DNA of 64,000 nt, from NCBI RefSeq assembly GCF_029674545.1, contig NZ_CP121354.1:5651001-5715000 (forward strand). The letters are read 5' to 3'. Below the pieces are notes generated by a model, which searched no databases, had not been told where the DNA came from, and saw only the letters and a program-made list of their open reading frames with translations. Position numbers and translations under genes: made by a program. Shown here piece by piece: positions 18,162 through 26,199 of this stretch; position 1 is the stretch's first letter, and each line of letters opens with the position of its first letter. Source of the DNA: Mesorhizobium sp. WSM4904. GTDB taxonomy: Bacteria; Pseudomonadota; Alphaproteobacteria; Rhizobiales; Rhizobiaceae.

Positions 18162-19262
18162 GTGCGGATGGTGATCTTCGGCCTCACTGTCACCTCCTCC
18201 TGGGGAAACGGGCATGCCACGCTCTGGCGCGGGCTGATACGCGCATTGGCGCCACTCGGCTGGAGCATCGGCTTCTTCGAACACGACACGCCCTACTACG
18301 CCGGGGCAAGGGATCTCCATCAACTCGATGGCGGTGACGTCCTGCTCTATCCGTGCTGGAGTGACATTGCGCAGACCGCGGCCATCGCAGTCCGCGAAGC
18401 TGACGTTGTGATCGTTACCTCCTACTGCCCGGATGCCGTTGAAGCCTCACGCCTTGCGCAAGAGGGCTGCCGCGGGCTGAAAGTGTTCTACGATCTCGAC
18501 ACCGCTGTGACGCTGGCACGCATCGAACAAGGCGACCAGCCATCCTATTTCGGCTCCGAGGGCCTTCGCGGTTTCGACCTGGTACTGAGCTACACCGGTG
18601 GCCCGGCGCTCGATGCGCTTAAGATCATGCTGGGCGCGCGTCTCGTCGTGCCGCTCTACGGCCATGTCGACCCCGACCACCACCGGCCGGCACGGCCCAA
18701 GCCCGAGTTCGCCGGCGATCTGTCCTATCTCGGAACCTATGCCGAAGATCGTCAGGCGGGCGTCGAGACATTGCTGGTCGCGCCAGCTGCGCGGATGCCG
18801 GGTTGCCGCTTCGTAATCGGCGGCGCGCAATACCCGCAGGATTTCCCGTGGAGCGATAACATCTTCTTTGTCAGGCATCTGCCGCCTGCCGACCATCCGG
18901 CCTTCTTCTGCTCGTCACGGCTGACCCTGAACGTCACCCGCGAAGCGATGGCGCGCAAAGGCTGGTGTCCCTCGGGCCGACTGTTCGAAGCGGCAGCCTG
19001 CGGCGCAGCGATCGTTTCCGATGATTGGCCGGGCATCGACAGCTTCTTCAAGCCCGGCAGCGAAATTGTGCTTGCACATTCTACGGACGACGTGGTCGCG
19101 GCGCTCGGTTTGTCGGACGGAGAGCTCGAGGCGCTGCGCCGCCAAGCCCGCGAGCGCGTCCTTGATGAACACACGTCGACGCGCCGCGCCGCGGAGCTAG
19201 ACCGGATCCTGAACGAGGCCGTTCGGGCGCAAGCGAGCGAATCTATGAAGGAAGCTGTCTGA
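18162..19262 (+). CDS. CgeB-like glycosyltransferase, paralogue of the one at 7154
   Basis: 366 aa from GTG at 18162, chosen because GGGGAG (18149-18154) lies 7 nt before it and the first strand (MVIFGLTVTSSWGNGHA) follows; a GTG at 18144 overlapping the phosphatase stop is the alternative. RLFEAAACGAAIVSDDWPGI is the C-terminal nucleotide-sugar site. The close match to the protein at 7154-8263 shows a duplicated pair shared between the two operons. The stop overlaps the next start (TGATG). Confidence 0.84.
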   Translation: MRMVIFGLTVTSSWGNGHATLWRGLIRALAPLGWSIGFFEHDTPYYAGARDLHQLDGGDVLLYPCWSDIAQTAAIAVREADVVIVTSYCPDAVEASRLAQEGCRGLKVFYDLDTAVTLARIEQGDQPSYFGSEGLRGFDLVLSYTGGPALDALKIMLGARLVVPLYGHVDPDHHRPARPKPEFAGDLSYLGTYAEDRQAGVETLLVAPAARMPGCRFVIGGAQYPQDFPWSDNIFFVRHLPPADHPAFFCSSRLTLNVTREAMARKGWCPSGRLFEAAACGAAIVSDDWPGIDSFFKPGSEIVLAHSTDDVVAALGLSDGELEALRRQARERVLDEHTSTRRAAELDRILNEAVRAQASESMKEAV

Positions 19263-20062
19263 TGTTGGGTATCGTGCCTGCCGCCGGGCGGGGCAGCCGC
19301 ATTCAGCCGCTTGGCTTTTCCAAGGAACTGCTGCCGGTGGGCAGCCGAATGGACGGGCAAACCGAACGTCCCTGCGCGGTCAGCGAATATCTGGTGCGCA
19401 GGATGGTGCGCAACGGCGTCGACAGGATCTGTTTCATCATCGGCTCGGGAAAGTCGGATATCCTCGAATATTATGCCGCCGGCTATGACAGCGCCGCCGC
19501 CATCTTCGTGGCGCAACCTTCTCCGGTCGGCCTTTGCGATGCGATCTTCCGTGCAGCGCCGATCGTCGCACCGGACGAGACGGTGCTGATCGGTCTCCCA
19601 GACACGATCTGGTTCCCCGAGGACGGCTTCTGCCATCTTCCGGATAACCAGCTGTCCTTTCTCCTGTTTCCTGTAGAGCAGCCGCAGCTTTTCGACGCCG
19701 TGGTCATCGATCAGCATGGCCGTGTCGAGCAGATCCAGGTCAAACAGCGGGACGCAGCCACGAACTGGATCTGGGGAGCATTCAAGATGCCGGCTCGCAT
19801 CTTTCACCGGCTTGCCACGCTCTGGCGCGAACGGGACGGCTGTGACGAATATTTTGGAACACTGGTCAATGCCTATCTTGCCGCCGGAGGTGAAGCCTGG
19901 GGCGCCAAGGCGGGGTCGGCCTACGTCGATGTCGGGACATTCAATGGCTACCGAACGGCGCTCCGGCTGCTCGAAAATAACGACGCCTCGGACGAAGGCG
20001 CGCCGATATTCATGCCGTCGAGCCGCTCGCAAGTACCATCCTTGCCAGGCGAAGGAGGCTGA
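19262..20062 (+). CDS. sugar-1-phosphate nucleotidyltransferase
   Basis: 266 aa. GIVPAAGRGSRIQPLGFSKELLPVG is the NTP-binding loop of RmlA/GalU-type enzymes (the signature part is AAGRGSR followed by SKELLPV), with VLIGLPDTIWF as the metal-binding Asp region and SAYVDVGTFNGY near the C-terminus. It should activate a sugar-1-phosphate to a nucleotide sugar for the transferases of the cluster. It is shorter than typical RmlA (about 290 aa) and lacks an obvious allosteric extension. The exact sugar and NTP are unknown. Confidence 0.86.
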   Translation: MLGIVPAAGRGSRIQPLGFSKELLPVGSRMDGQTERPCAVSEYLVRRMVRNGVDRICFIIGSGKSDILEYYAAGYDSAAAIFVAQPSPVGLCDAIFRAAPIVAPDETVLIGLPDTIWFPEDGFCHLPDNQLSFLLFPVEQPQLFDAVVIDQHGRVEQIQVKQRDAATNWIWGAFKMPARIFHRLATLWRERDGCDEYFGTLVNAYLAAGGEAWGAKAGSAYVDVGTFNGYRTALRLLENNDASDEGAPIFMPSSRSQVPSLPGEGG

Positions 20063-20064
20063 TC

Positions 20065-20826
20065 ATGCCGCATTCCGACGCGGAGATACGTCGTCGCATC
20101 GATGCGCTAGGCCCCTGGTTCCACAACATGGAGCTGGCGGGCGTGCAAACAGCGCCCGACCATTTCCTGGGCAACTATCCGTTGATCAAATGGCAGAAGT
20201 TCGCGGACGCGATCCCGGCGGATCTCTCGGGCAAGTCCGTGCTCGATATCGGCTGCAATGCCGGCTTCTATTCGATCGAAATGAAGAGACGAGGCGCCGA
20301 TCGCGTGCTCGGGATCGATTTCGACCCGGCTTATCTGACGCAGGCGCGCTTCGCCGCCGAAATCGCGGATTGCGACATCGAATTCCGTGAGCTGTCGGTC
20401 TACGATGTCGCCGCTCTCGGCGAGAGTTTCGATATCGTACTATTCATGGGCGTCTTCTATCACCTGCGCCACCCGTTGCTGGCGCTGGACCTGATCCGCC
20501 AGCACGTCGCGCCGGACCTGATGATTTTCCAATCGATGCAACGCGGGAGCGGCGAGGTCCCCGCGCTCGAACAAAACTACCATTTCTGGACGCACGAGCT
20601 GTTCGATCGGCCAGAATTCCCGAAGCTGCACTTCGTCGAGCACCGCTATGCGGATGATCCGACCAATTGGTGGATCCCGAACCGCGGCTGCATCGAGGCA
20701 ATGCTGCGCAGCGCCGGCTTCGAGATCCTGCTTCACCCGGAGGACGAGGTCTATTTTTGCCGTGCCTCAGGCGAGCCGGCGGGCGGAGGTGCAGTCTATC
20801 CCGCGAAAGGACGAAACGATGATTGA
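20065..20826 (+). CDS. SAM-dependent methyltransferase (glycan-cluster type)
   Basis: 253 aa. Motif I is VLDIGCNAGFYSIEMKRRG with the acidic residue in GIDFDPAYL. The pattern, with WFHNMEL at the start and LFMGVFYHLRHPLLALD in the middle, resembles the CmoB/TylF-like fold and a family I recall from rhizobial glycan cassettes. It likely methylates a sugar or carboxylate. GAAGGAGG (20051-20058) inside the upstream gene's end is a strong ribosome site. It overlaps the next gene by 8 nt. Confidence 0.85.
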   Translation: MPHSDAEIRRRIDALGPWFHNMELAGVQTAPDHFLGNYPLIKWQKFADAIPADLSGKSVLDIGCNAGFYSIEMKRRGADRVLGIDFDPAYLTQARFAAEIADCDIEFRELSVYDVAALGESFDIVLFMGVFYHLRHPLLALDLIRQHVAPDLMIFQSMQRGSGEVPALEQNYHFWTHELFDRPEFPKLHFVEHRYADDPTNWWIPNRGCIEAMLRSAGFEILLHPEDEVYFCRASGEPAGGGAVYPAKGRNDD

Positions 20827-21751
20827 AGCCGCCATGATCTGGAACGAGCCCAACAACAAGTCGCATTGGGATCCCGAGCTCGATCCGGACTGGAGCCGCT
20901 TCGCCAGCATGGCGATCCAGGCAGCCGATGCGATCGGCCTCGAGAACCCGGCAATCACCCGAGTCCTTGGCGGCATTTCGCCTATAGATGCCGGCTTCAT
21001 GTCGTTGATGAAGGGGTTCGGCGTACTCGATCACGTCGACGCCGTCGCCGTGCACGGCTTCCCGCTCGACTGGAATCTTTGGCAGATGCATGAATGGCCG
21101 CAAAAGCTCGGCGAGATCGCCGAAGTCACCGATCTGCCGATCTGGATCAGCGAAGCCGGCGTGTCGAGTTTCGGCGCCGAGGAGATTCAGGTCTGGGGTC
21201 TGCGCCGGACGGCGGAGTTGCTGCGCGGCAACGCGCCCCGCGTGCAATGGTATAGCCTTTATGACTTGCCTCACGCTTGGGGAGCGACGACGCGGCATCG
21301 TGAGGTGGAAGGCTCCTCCTACTACCGTCATTTCTACATGGGTCTGCTGCGCGAGGATGGCACGCCCAAGCCGGCTCTCGATGAATTCCTGCGCCACACT
21401 CCAGAGATGGGGTTGGTCCAGTGGTTCCATTTCGAAGACCACCGGCTGGACGACGCGGTCGCCTGGATGAAGCGCCTGGGCGTCACCAATCTGCGCACCG
21501 GCCTTTCCTGGGCCGACAGCTTCAGGCCGAATGCTCTCGACTGGTTCGACCGCCAGATGGAAGCGCTCGCCGACTTCGACGTCACCGTCACCTTTTGCTT
21601 CACGCCCGAACATCGGGGGCTGCAACCTCATCACACCAGCCCACCACAGATGCCCGAAGAATTCGCCGAGTTCTGTGCCACGATGATCCGCCGTTATGCG
21701 CCTGCCGTGCGCGATGCCACCATGCCGGTGCGGCGGGCCTCGGCCGCGTGA
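20819..21751 (+). CDS. clan GH-A glycosidase-like protein with apparent circular permutation
   Basis: 310 aa. The protein opens with AAMIWNEPNN (E10), the acid/base strand of GH39/GH5-type barrels, followed by PIWISEAG (E112), the nucleophile strand. After residue 205 comes a region that normally precedes those strands: DDAVAWMKRLGVTNLRTGLS (211-230), WFDRQMEALADFDVTV, FCFTPEHRG and FAEFCATMIRRYA, ending where WNEPN would normally begin. The order of barrel strands is thus 4-8 then 1-3. No signal peptide, so it acts in the cytosol. It could be a glycosidase, transglycosidase or a degenerate scaffold. Start ATG 20819 overlaps the methyltransferase stop. Confidence 0.72.
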   Translation: MIEAAMIWNEPNNKSHWDPELDPDWSRFASMAIQAADAIGLENPAITRVLGGISPIDAGFMSLMKGFGVLDHVDAVAVHGFPLDWNLWQMHEWPQKLGEIAEVTDLPIWISEAGVSSFGAEEIQVWGLRRTAELLRGNAPRVQWYSLYDLPHAWGATTRHREVEGSSYYRHFYMGLLREDGTPKPALDEFLRHTPEMGLVQWFHFEDHRLDDAVAWMKRLGVTNLRTGLSWADSFRPNALDWFDRQMEALADFDVTVTFCFTPEHRGLQPHHTSPPQMPEEFAEFCATMIRRYAPAVRDATMPVRRASAA

Positions 21752-21758
21752 GATTATC

Positions 21759-22604
21759 ATGCCGTCCGCCGGTTACCCATTAAATGCGCTGGCCGAGTTC
21801 GCTACCTTGCTAACCTGCAAGGACATCGCTCCGGGTTCCGGCATAATGATTGTGGTGGCGCATCCAGATGACGAAGCAATCGGAATCGGCGGCCATCTTG
21901 CCAGGCTGTCTGGATGTCGGATCGTGCACGTAACGGACGGTGCGCCGCGCAATCTTGTTGACGCAAGAGCCTGTGGCTTCGAGACGCGGAAAGACTACGC
22001 TTATGCCCGTCGCGCAGAATTGGAGGCCGCGTTGTCTATCGCGGGCTTGTCGTCAGCGAACCTGGTCTCCCTCGACTATCCCGATACCGAAGCGGCCATG
22101 CATCTCGCCCACCTGGCACAGGAGCTGGCCTGCCTCTTTGCCGCTGGCGAAATCAGCTTTGTCTGCACGCACCCCTTCGAAGGAGGACATCCCGATCACG
22201 ACGCCACGGCCTTTGCAGTGCACGCGGCCTGCCACTTGCTGCGCCGCGACCGGTACCCGGCGCCTGCCATCATTGAAATGGCGTTCTATGCCGCTGGGGA
22301 AGACGGCCCGATTTTCCAGAATTTCGTCACCAGTATCGGGGCAGATGGCCTCGAGGTTTGCCTGACCGAACCGGCCTTTCGGCAAAAGCAAGCCATGCTG
22401 GCCTGCCACAAGACGCAGCAGTCGACGCTGGCGCCATTCTTCAGTTCGACCGAGCGCTTTCGGCTGGCACCCGCCTACGACTTCCGCGCGCTGCCTAATA
22501 ACGGGAGGCTCTACTATCAATCGCTGCCGTTGGGATTCGACCCAGCAACGTGGCTGAGCGCAGCGGCCGCCGCGCATCAGGGGCTTCGGCTTGATCAGCC
22601 ATGA
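21759..22604 (+). CDS. PIG-L family zinc-dependent N-deacetylase
   Basis: 281 aa. AHPDDEAIG (H35, D37, D38) and HPDHDA (144-148) are the zinc and catalytic motifs of the LmbE/PIG-L family, which remove N-acetyl from GlcNAc linked to inositol or to lipids (PIG-L, MshB). Given Ino1 and GT4 enzymes in the same operon, an amino-sugar linked to inositol is a plausible substrate (inference). Start ATG at 21759, 7 nt after the previous stop. The following glycosyltransferase overlaps by ATGA. Confidence 0.9.
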   Translation: MPSAGYPLNALAEFATLLTCKDIAPGSGIMIVVAHPDDEAIGIGGHLARLSGCRIVHVTDGAPRNLVDARACGFETRKDYAYARRAELEAALSIAGLSSANLVSLDYPDTEAAMHLAHLAQELACLFAAGEISFVCTHPFEGGHPDHDATAFAVHAACHLLRRDRYPAPAIIEMAFYAAGEDGPIFQNFVTSIGADGLEVCLTEPAFRQKQAMLACHKTQQSTLAPFFSSTERFRLAPAYDFRALPNNGRLYYQSLPLGFDPATWLSAAAAAHQGLRLDQP

Positions 22605-23665
22605 CGCTCACCGTGCTCAATGTCGCTTATCCGCTTGCGCCCGTCGGCCTCGATGCGGTCGGCGGCGCCGAGCAGGTGCTGTCTTGTCTGGATCGCGCGC
22701 TGGTGCAGCAAGGCCATCGTTCCATCGTCGTCGCCTGCACAGGTTCCAGCGCAGCCGGCACCCTAGTGGAGACGCCTGCCGAAACAGGTGCGCTCGACGA
22801 GACGGCGAAGGGCCGCGCCCAGCGCGCGCATCGCGCTGCTATCGCTGCCGCCCGGGCGCGCTGGCCGATTGACGTGGTGCACCTGCACGGCATCGATTTC
22901 GACGCCTACCTGCCTGACGACGGTCCGACACTCGTGACACTACACCTGCCGCTCGCCTGGTACCGGCAAGAAGTCCTGATGCCGACCCGTGAAGACCTGT
23001 GGCTGCATGCGGTATCAGACGCGCAGCAAAGAACCGCGCCGGCTGGTTCCAGGCTGATTGCTCCCATTCCAAATGGCGTCGACATTGATGCGCTGTACAA
23101 GCCGCGATTGCGTCGCGATTTCGCGCTCGTGCTGAGCCGAGTTTGCCCGGAAAAGGGCATCCATCTGGCGATTGAAGCTGCCAAGCGCGCCAGAGCGCCG
23201 CTTGCCATCGGCGGCCAAATATATCCCTACGCCACGCATATCCAGTATTTCACCGACGAAGTGAGGCCGCGCCTCGACAGGCGGCGGCGCTTCCTGGGAC
23301 CGCTCGGGTTTTCTGCCAAGCGGCGGCTTCTCAATTCAGCCCGGTGCCTGCTCATTCCGAGCCTTGCAGCGGAAACGAGCTCGCTCGTCGCCATGGAGGC
23401 GCTCGCCTGCGGCACCCCAGTCGTCGCCTTTCCGAACGGGGCTTTACCCAATGTCGTCGAGCACGGCACGACCGGATTTCTCGTCAACGACATCGATGAG
23501 ATGGCGGCAGCCATCAACAACTCGGCCGGCCTTGACAACGAGAGGTGTCGGGCGGACGCGCAGCGCCGGTTCACGCTCGATAGCATGGTTGCGGCCTATA
23601 TGGATGCCTATCGGGCGCTGGCAAAGCTCGGCGCTTCCCGCGCCGGGTTGAGGGCAGCCCAGTGA
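22601..23665 (+). CDS. glycosyltransferase family 4
   Basis: 354 aa GT-B enzyme. The N-terminal GGAEQVLSCLDRALVQQGH is the glycine loop of GT4 transferases. IPNGVDIDALY and VLSRVCPEKGIHLAIEAAK are conserved linker and donor strands, and ETSSLVAMEALACGTPVVAF is the E-x7-E donor site. It sits directly after the PIG-L deacetylase, the same pairing as PIG-A/PIG-L or MshA/MshB pathways. Coupled to both neighbours by 4-nt overlaps. Confidence 0.88.
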   Translation: MTLTVLNVAYPLAPVGLDAVGGAEQVLSCLDRALVQQGHRSIVVACTGSSAAGTLVETPAETGALDETAKGRAQRAHRAAIAAARARWPIDVVHLHGIDFDAYLPDDGPTLVTLHLPLAWYRQEVLMPTREDLWLHAVSDAQQRTAPAGSRLIAPIPNGVDIDALYKPRLRRDFALVLSRVCPEKGIHLAIEAAKRARAPLAIGGQIYPYATHIQYFTDEVRPRLDRRRRFLGPLGFSAKRRLLNSARCLLIPSLAAETSSLVAMEALACGTPVVAFPNGALPNVVEHGTTGFLVNDIDEMAAAINNSAGLDNERCRADAQRRFTLDSMVAAYMDAYRALAKLGASRAGLRAAQ

Positions 23666-24648
23666 GCGGCCTGCGCGCCGATGTGATCCGAGACCAAGCC
23701 GCGTTCGATGATCTCGAGCCGCATTGGTGGCCACTTTGGTCCCGAAGCACCTCCGCGACGCCTTTCCAGTCACCCGCTTGGCTATTGCCGTGGTGGCGGA
23801 CATTCTCGCCGGGTGATCTCTCGGCGATCGCAGTCTGGAGCAGAAACGATCTCGTCGGTCTGGCGCCCCTCTATCGCGAACCACGTGCCTCCGGCTGGCT
23901 GCTGCTGCCGGTCGGAATCTCGCTGAGTGACTATCTCGATATTTTATGCGCGCCCGGTCGAGAAGCGGAGGTAAGCTATGTTATCGCCGAGGCGGCACTC
24001 TCGCTGGAATGGTCGAAATGGGTCCTTCCGGACCTGCCGGCTGAGGCTGCTTCCCTCCGCTTTGATCTGCCGAACGTCGCTGAGAGCCGATTCCCGAACC
24101 ATGCCGCTTGTCCGGTGCTCTCGCTTGCCCGCGATGAGACACTTGCACGCTCGATACCTTCGCGGCGACGGCGCCAACTGCGCCGCGCCGAAAGAGCCGC
24201 GCAACGGCGAGGACGAGTAGCCATTGAGCGATACGAGGCCGATCCACGGACATTCATCGATCAGTTGGCCCGGCTGCACAACGCCCGTTGGGCCGGACAA
24301 GGTGTACTCACGCACATCGCACAGGATTTCCATAGGATGGCACTGCCTCGCCTCGCCGCGAATGGAATGGCGAGATGCTGGCTGATCGAGATCGGCGACA
24401 CTGTCGTTGGTGCGTACTACGGGTTCCATCACCGCTGTCGCGCCTATGCGTATCTCGGTGGTTTCGACCCTGCCTATGCCGCGGAGAGCCCTGGCGCGAT
24501 CCTAATCGGCACGGCCATTACCGAAGCCGTTCGAGAGGGGGCACGGGAGTTCGATTTTCTGCGCGGCCGGGAGAGCTACAAATATGGCTGGGGAGCAGTG
24601 GACCAATGGACGACACAAAGGGTCTGGAGCCGGAGCGCGCCACCATGA
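23662..24648 (+). CDS. GNAT/FemAB-like (CelD-type) acyltransferase
   Basis: 328 aa from a GTG overlapping the upstream stop (GTGA). The layout, with PFQSPAWLLPWW near the N-terminus, SRRRRQLRRAERAAQRRG in the middle and GAYYGFHHRCRAYAYLGGFD toward the end, is that of the Acetyltransf_6/CelD group found in polysaccharide clusters. It probably acylates the amino group exposed by the deacetylase or another hydroxyl (inference). Soluble. Confidence 0.8.
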   Translation: MSGLRADVIRDQAAFDDLEPHWWPLWSRSTSATPFQSPAWLLPWWRTFSPGDLSAIAVWSRNDLVGLAPLYREPRASGWLLLPVGISLSDYLDILCAPGREAEVSYVIAEAALSLEWSKWVLPDLPAEAASLRFDLPNVAESRFPNHAACPVLSLARDETLARSIPSRRRRQLRRAERAAQRRGRVAIERYEADPRTFIDQLARLHNARWAGQGVLTHIAQDFHRMALPRLAANGMARCWLIEIGDTVVGAYYGFHHRCRAYAYLGGFDPAYAAESPGAILIGTAITEAVREGAREFDFLRGRESYKYGWGAVDQWTTQRVWSRSAPP

Positions 24649-25556
24649 CAGTCGCAGAACAAGAGAGAACCGTGCGGCGCGTTCTCGAGAATTGCATGGC
24701 GAGCGACATCTCCGCCGAAGTCGCAATTGCCAGATTAGCTCTCTACCTACGGACGGGTATCGACGCGGCAGAGCTGGCCGATATCGCACTGGACATGCGT
24801 TCATCGGCCCCCTGCCGGAGAGGCTGGCTCGAGGAGGTAGCTGTGCTTCTGTCTCGCAAGGGAGATGTCTTTGACAGTCTGCGATTAACGGCAGCTTCCG
24901 TGAGTCATGACCGCAGTGACGACGAAACGCGTGAGATGACTGTCAGCCGGCTGGCCAGTGGCTTTGATCAGGCGGCCGTCATTTCGCCAGCTGCAAGCGT
25001 CCAGCTCTCGTCCCTCGGCGATGAGGAAAGGCTTTCAGCTGCGACGGCCGAGATCGCCTCTTGGCTTGAGCAACAAGGCTTTTTGGGCACAGGCAAGGCG
25101 ATACTCGACATCGGTTGTGGCATAGGCCGGTTCGAATGCGCGCTCCACGCGAGGGCAAAACATATTGTCGGCATCGACGTCTCCTCCAAGATGCTCGCGA
25201 TTGCGCGCCGGCGGTGCGCAGGCCTCGTCAACGTGAAGTTCCGCCGGACCTCAGGCCTCGACCTTGGCGAATTTGCCGCCGGCCGCTTTGATGGTGTGCT
25301 GGCGGTAGACAGTTTCCCCTATCTGATGCTCGCCGGTGTCGCCGAGCGGCACTTCAACGAAATGGCACGCGTGTTGCGGCCAGGAGGGATGGCAATAATT
25401 CTCAACTACTCGTATCGGATGTCACCGGCCCTCGATTCTTCCGATATCCAGCGTCTTGCCCACACATGCGTCATGGACGTCATCGTCGATGGCGAGAAGC
25501 CTTTCCGTCGCTGGGACGGCACGGCGTTTCTTGTTCGCCGTTCCGGCGGAACATAA
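24645..25556 (+). CDS. class I SAM-dependent methyltransferase
   Basis: 303 aa. The N-terminal ~110 residues are helical without a recognised fold; the C-terminal domain has motif I AILDIGCGIGRFECALHARA, GIDVSSKMLAIARRRC and MARVLRPGGMAIILNYSY. Start ATG 24645 overlaps the acyltransferase stop (ATGA); an upstream ATG at 24606 is possible. It is the last enzyme of the right operon. Its stop codon lies inside the stress promoter of the next gene. Confidence 0.83.
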   Translation: MTVAEQERTVRRVLENCMASDISAEVAIARLALYLRTGIDAAELADIALDMRSSAPCRRGWLEEVAVLLSRKGDVFDSLRLTAASVSHDRSDDETREMTVSRLASGFDQAAVISPAASVQLSSLGDEERLSAATAEIASWLEQQGFLGTGKAILDIGCGIGRFECALHARAKHIVGIDVSSKMLAIARRRCAGLVNVKFRRTSGLDLGEFAAGRFDGVLAVDSFPYLMLAGVAERHFNEMARVLRPGGMAIILNYSYRMSPALDSSDIQRLAHTCVMDVIVDGEKPFRRWDGTAFLVRRSGGT

Positions 25557-25572
25557 CCGGGATACCGAAGTT
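25548..25572 (+). promoter_or_regulatory. EcfG/RpoE2-type promoter box
   Basis: GGAAC (25548-25552), 16 nt, AGTT (25569-25572). The box overlaps the stop codon of the upstream methyltransferase and serves the small gene at 25620. Confidence 0.6.
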
Positions 25573-25619
25573 GGGATGCCAAACAACGCTCGACAGGCTG
25601 ACACGCCCAGGAGAAGAAG

Positions 25620-25838
25620 ATGGCATCCGGTGGCAAGAAACATATTGGTCGCGGCAGTCAGGGCAAGGGTTCCGGGACGGGAGCAAAGACCGAGCTTCCG
25701 AAAGACAGGGTTGGCGAAAACGACGTGCTGTCGAACCGGGATAAGAAGCAACACACGAAAGAGCGCGGCCTCGACAGCAATCGCATCAAGTCCGATCAAT
25801 ATCAGGACAACGCGGCGAACCGGCTCCCAAAAGATTGA
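25620..25838 (+). CDS. small hydrophilic (hydrophilin-like) protein
   Basis: 72 aa, ATG at 25620 after AGGAGAAGA. Very rich in Gly, Lys, Asp, Asn and Ser (start MASGGKKHIGRGSQGKGSG, end NAANRLPKD) with almost no hydrophobic residues, so it is probably disordered. This composition is typical of hydrophilins and LEA-like proteins made under desiccation or osmotic stress. A GGAAC-N16-AGTT box precedes it. No domain recognised. Confidence 0.75.
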   Translation: MASGGKKHIGRGSQGKGSGTGAKTELPKDRVGENDVLSNRDKKQHTKERGLDSNRIKSDQYQDNAANRLPKD

Positions 25839-26019
25839 GCTCGCAGTGGCTCTCATCTCTTAGGATCCGGCAGGCGCGCAAAGGGATCAGGTAAAGGTTT
25901 CCGCTTCGCCCACAGCCTGTGCGGAGCCGAAGCTGACCGGCGGCTGGGAGCGCCTTGCAAACTCCGGCCGTCTATGGTCTCAAGTGAATTAAGGGATACC
26001 TGTTTGCTAAGAGAATGCC

Positions 26020-26190
26020 ATGTCTCGTCCGAGCCAGCGCGATTTCGGTCCCCAGGAAAACCTGGACCAAGAGATTGCGTCGCTGCTGAAAGCCATCGAG
26101 CAGGAGAAAGTTCCTGATCGCCTCACCAAGCTCGCCATCGAGTTGCAGAATGCGCTGATTCAGAAGCGCCGCTGCAAACTAGAGAGCTGA
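26020..26190 (+). CDS. NepR-like small protein, candidate anti-sigma factor
   Basis: 56 aa from ATG 26020. The core IASLLKAIEQEKVPDRLTK resembles the NepR signature, in which a helix is followed by VPDR and a second amphipathic helix (here LAIELQNALIQ). NepR proteins bind EcfG sigma factors and are released by phosphorylated PhyR. It ends 9 nt from the stop of an EcfG-like sigma gene on the other strand, an arrangement different from the canonical phyR-nepR-ecfG locus. No GGAAC box precedes it, and its ribosome site is weak. The similarity is by eye only. Confidence 0.55.
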   Translation: MSRPSQRDFGPQENLDQEIASLLKAIEQEKVPDRLTKLAIELQNALIQKRRCKLES

Positions 26191-26199
26191 CAACTGCGC

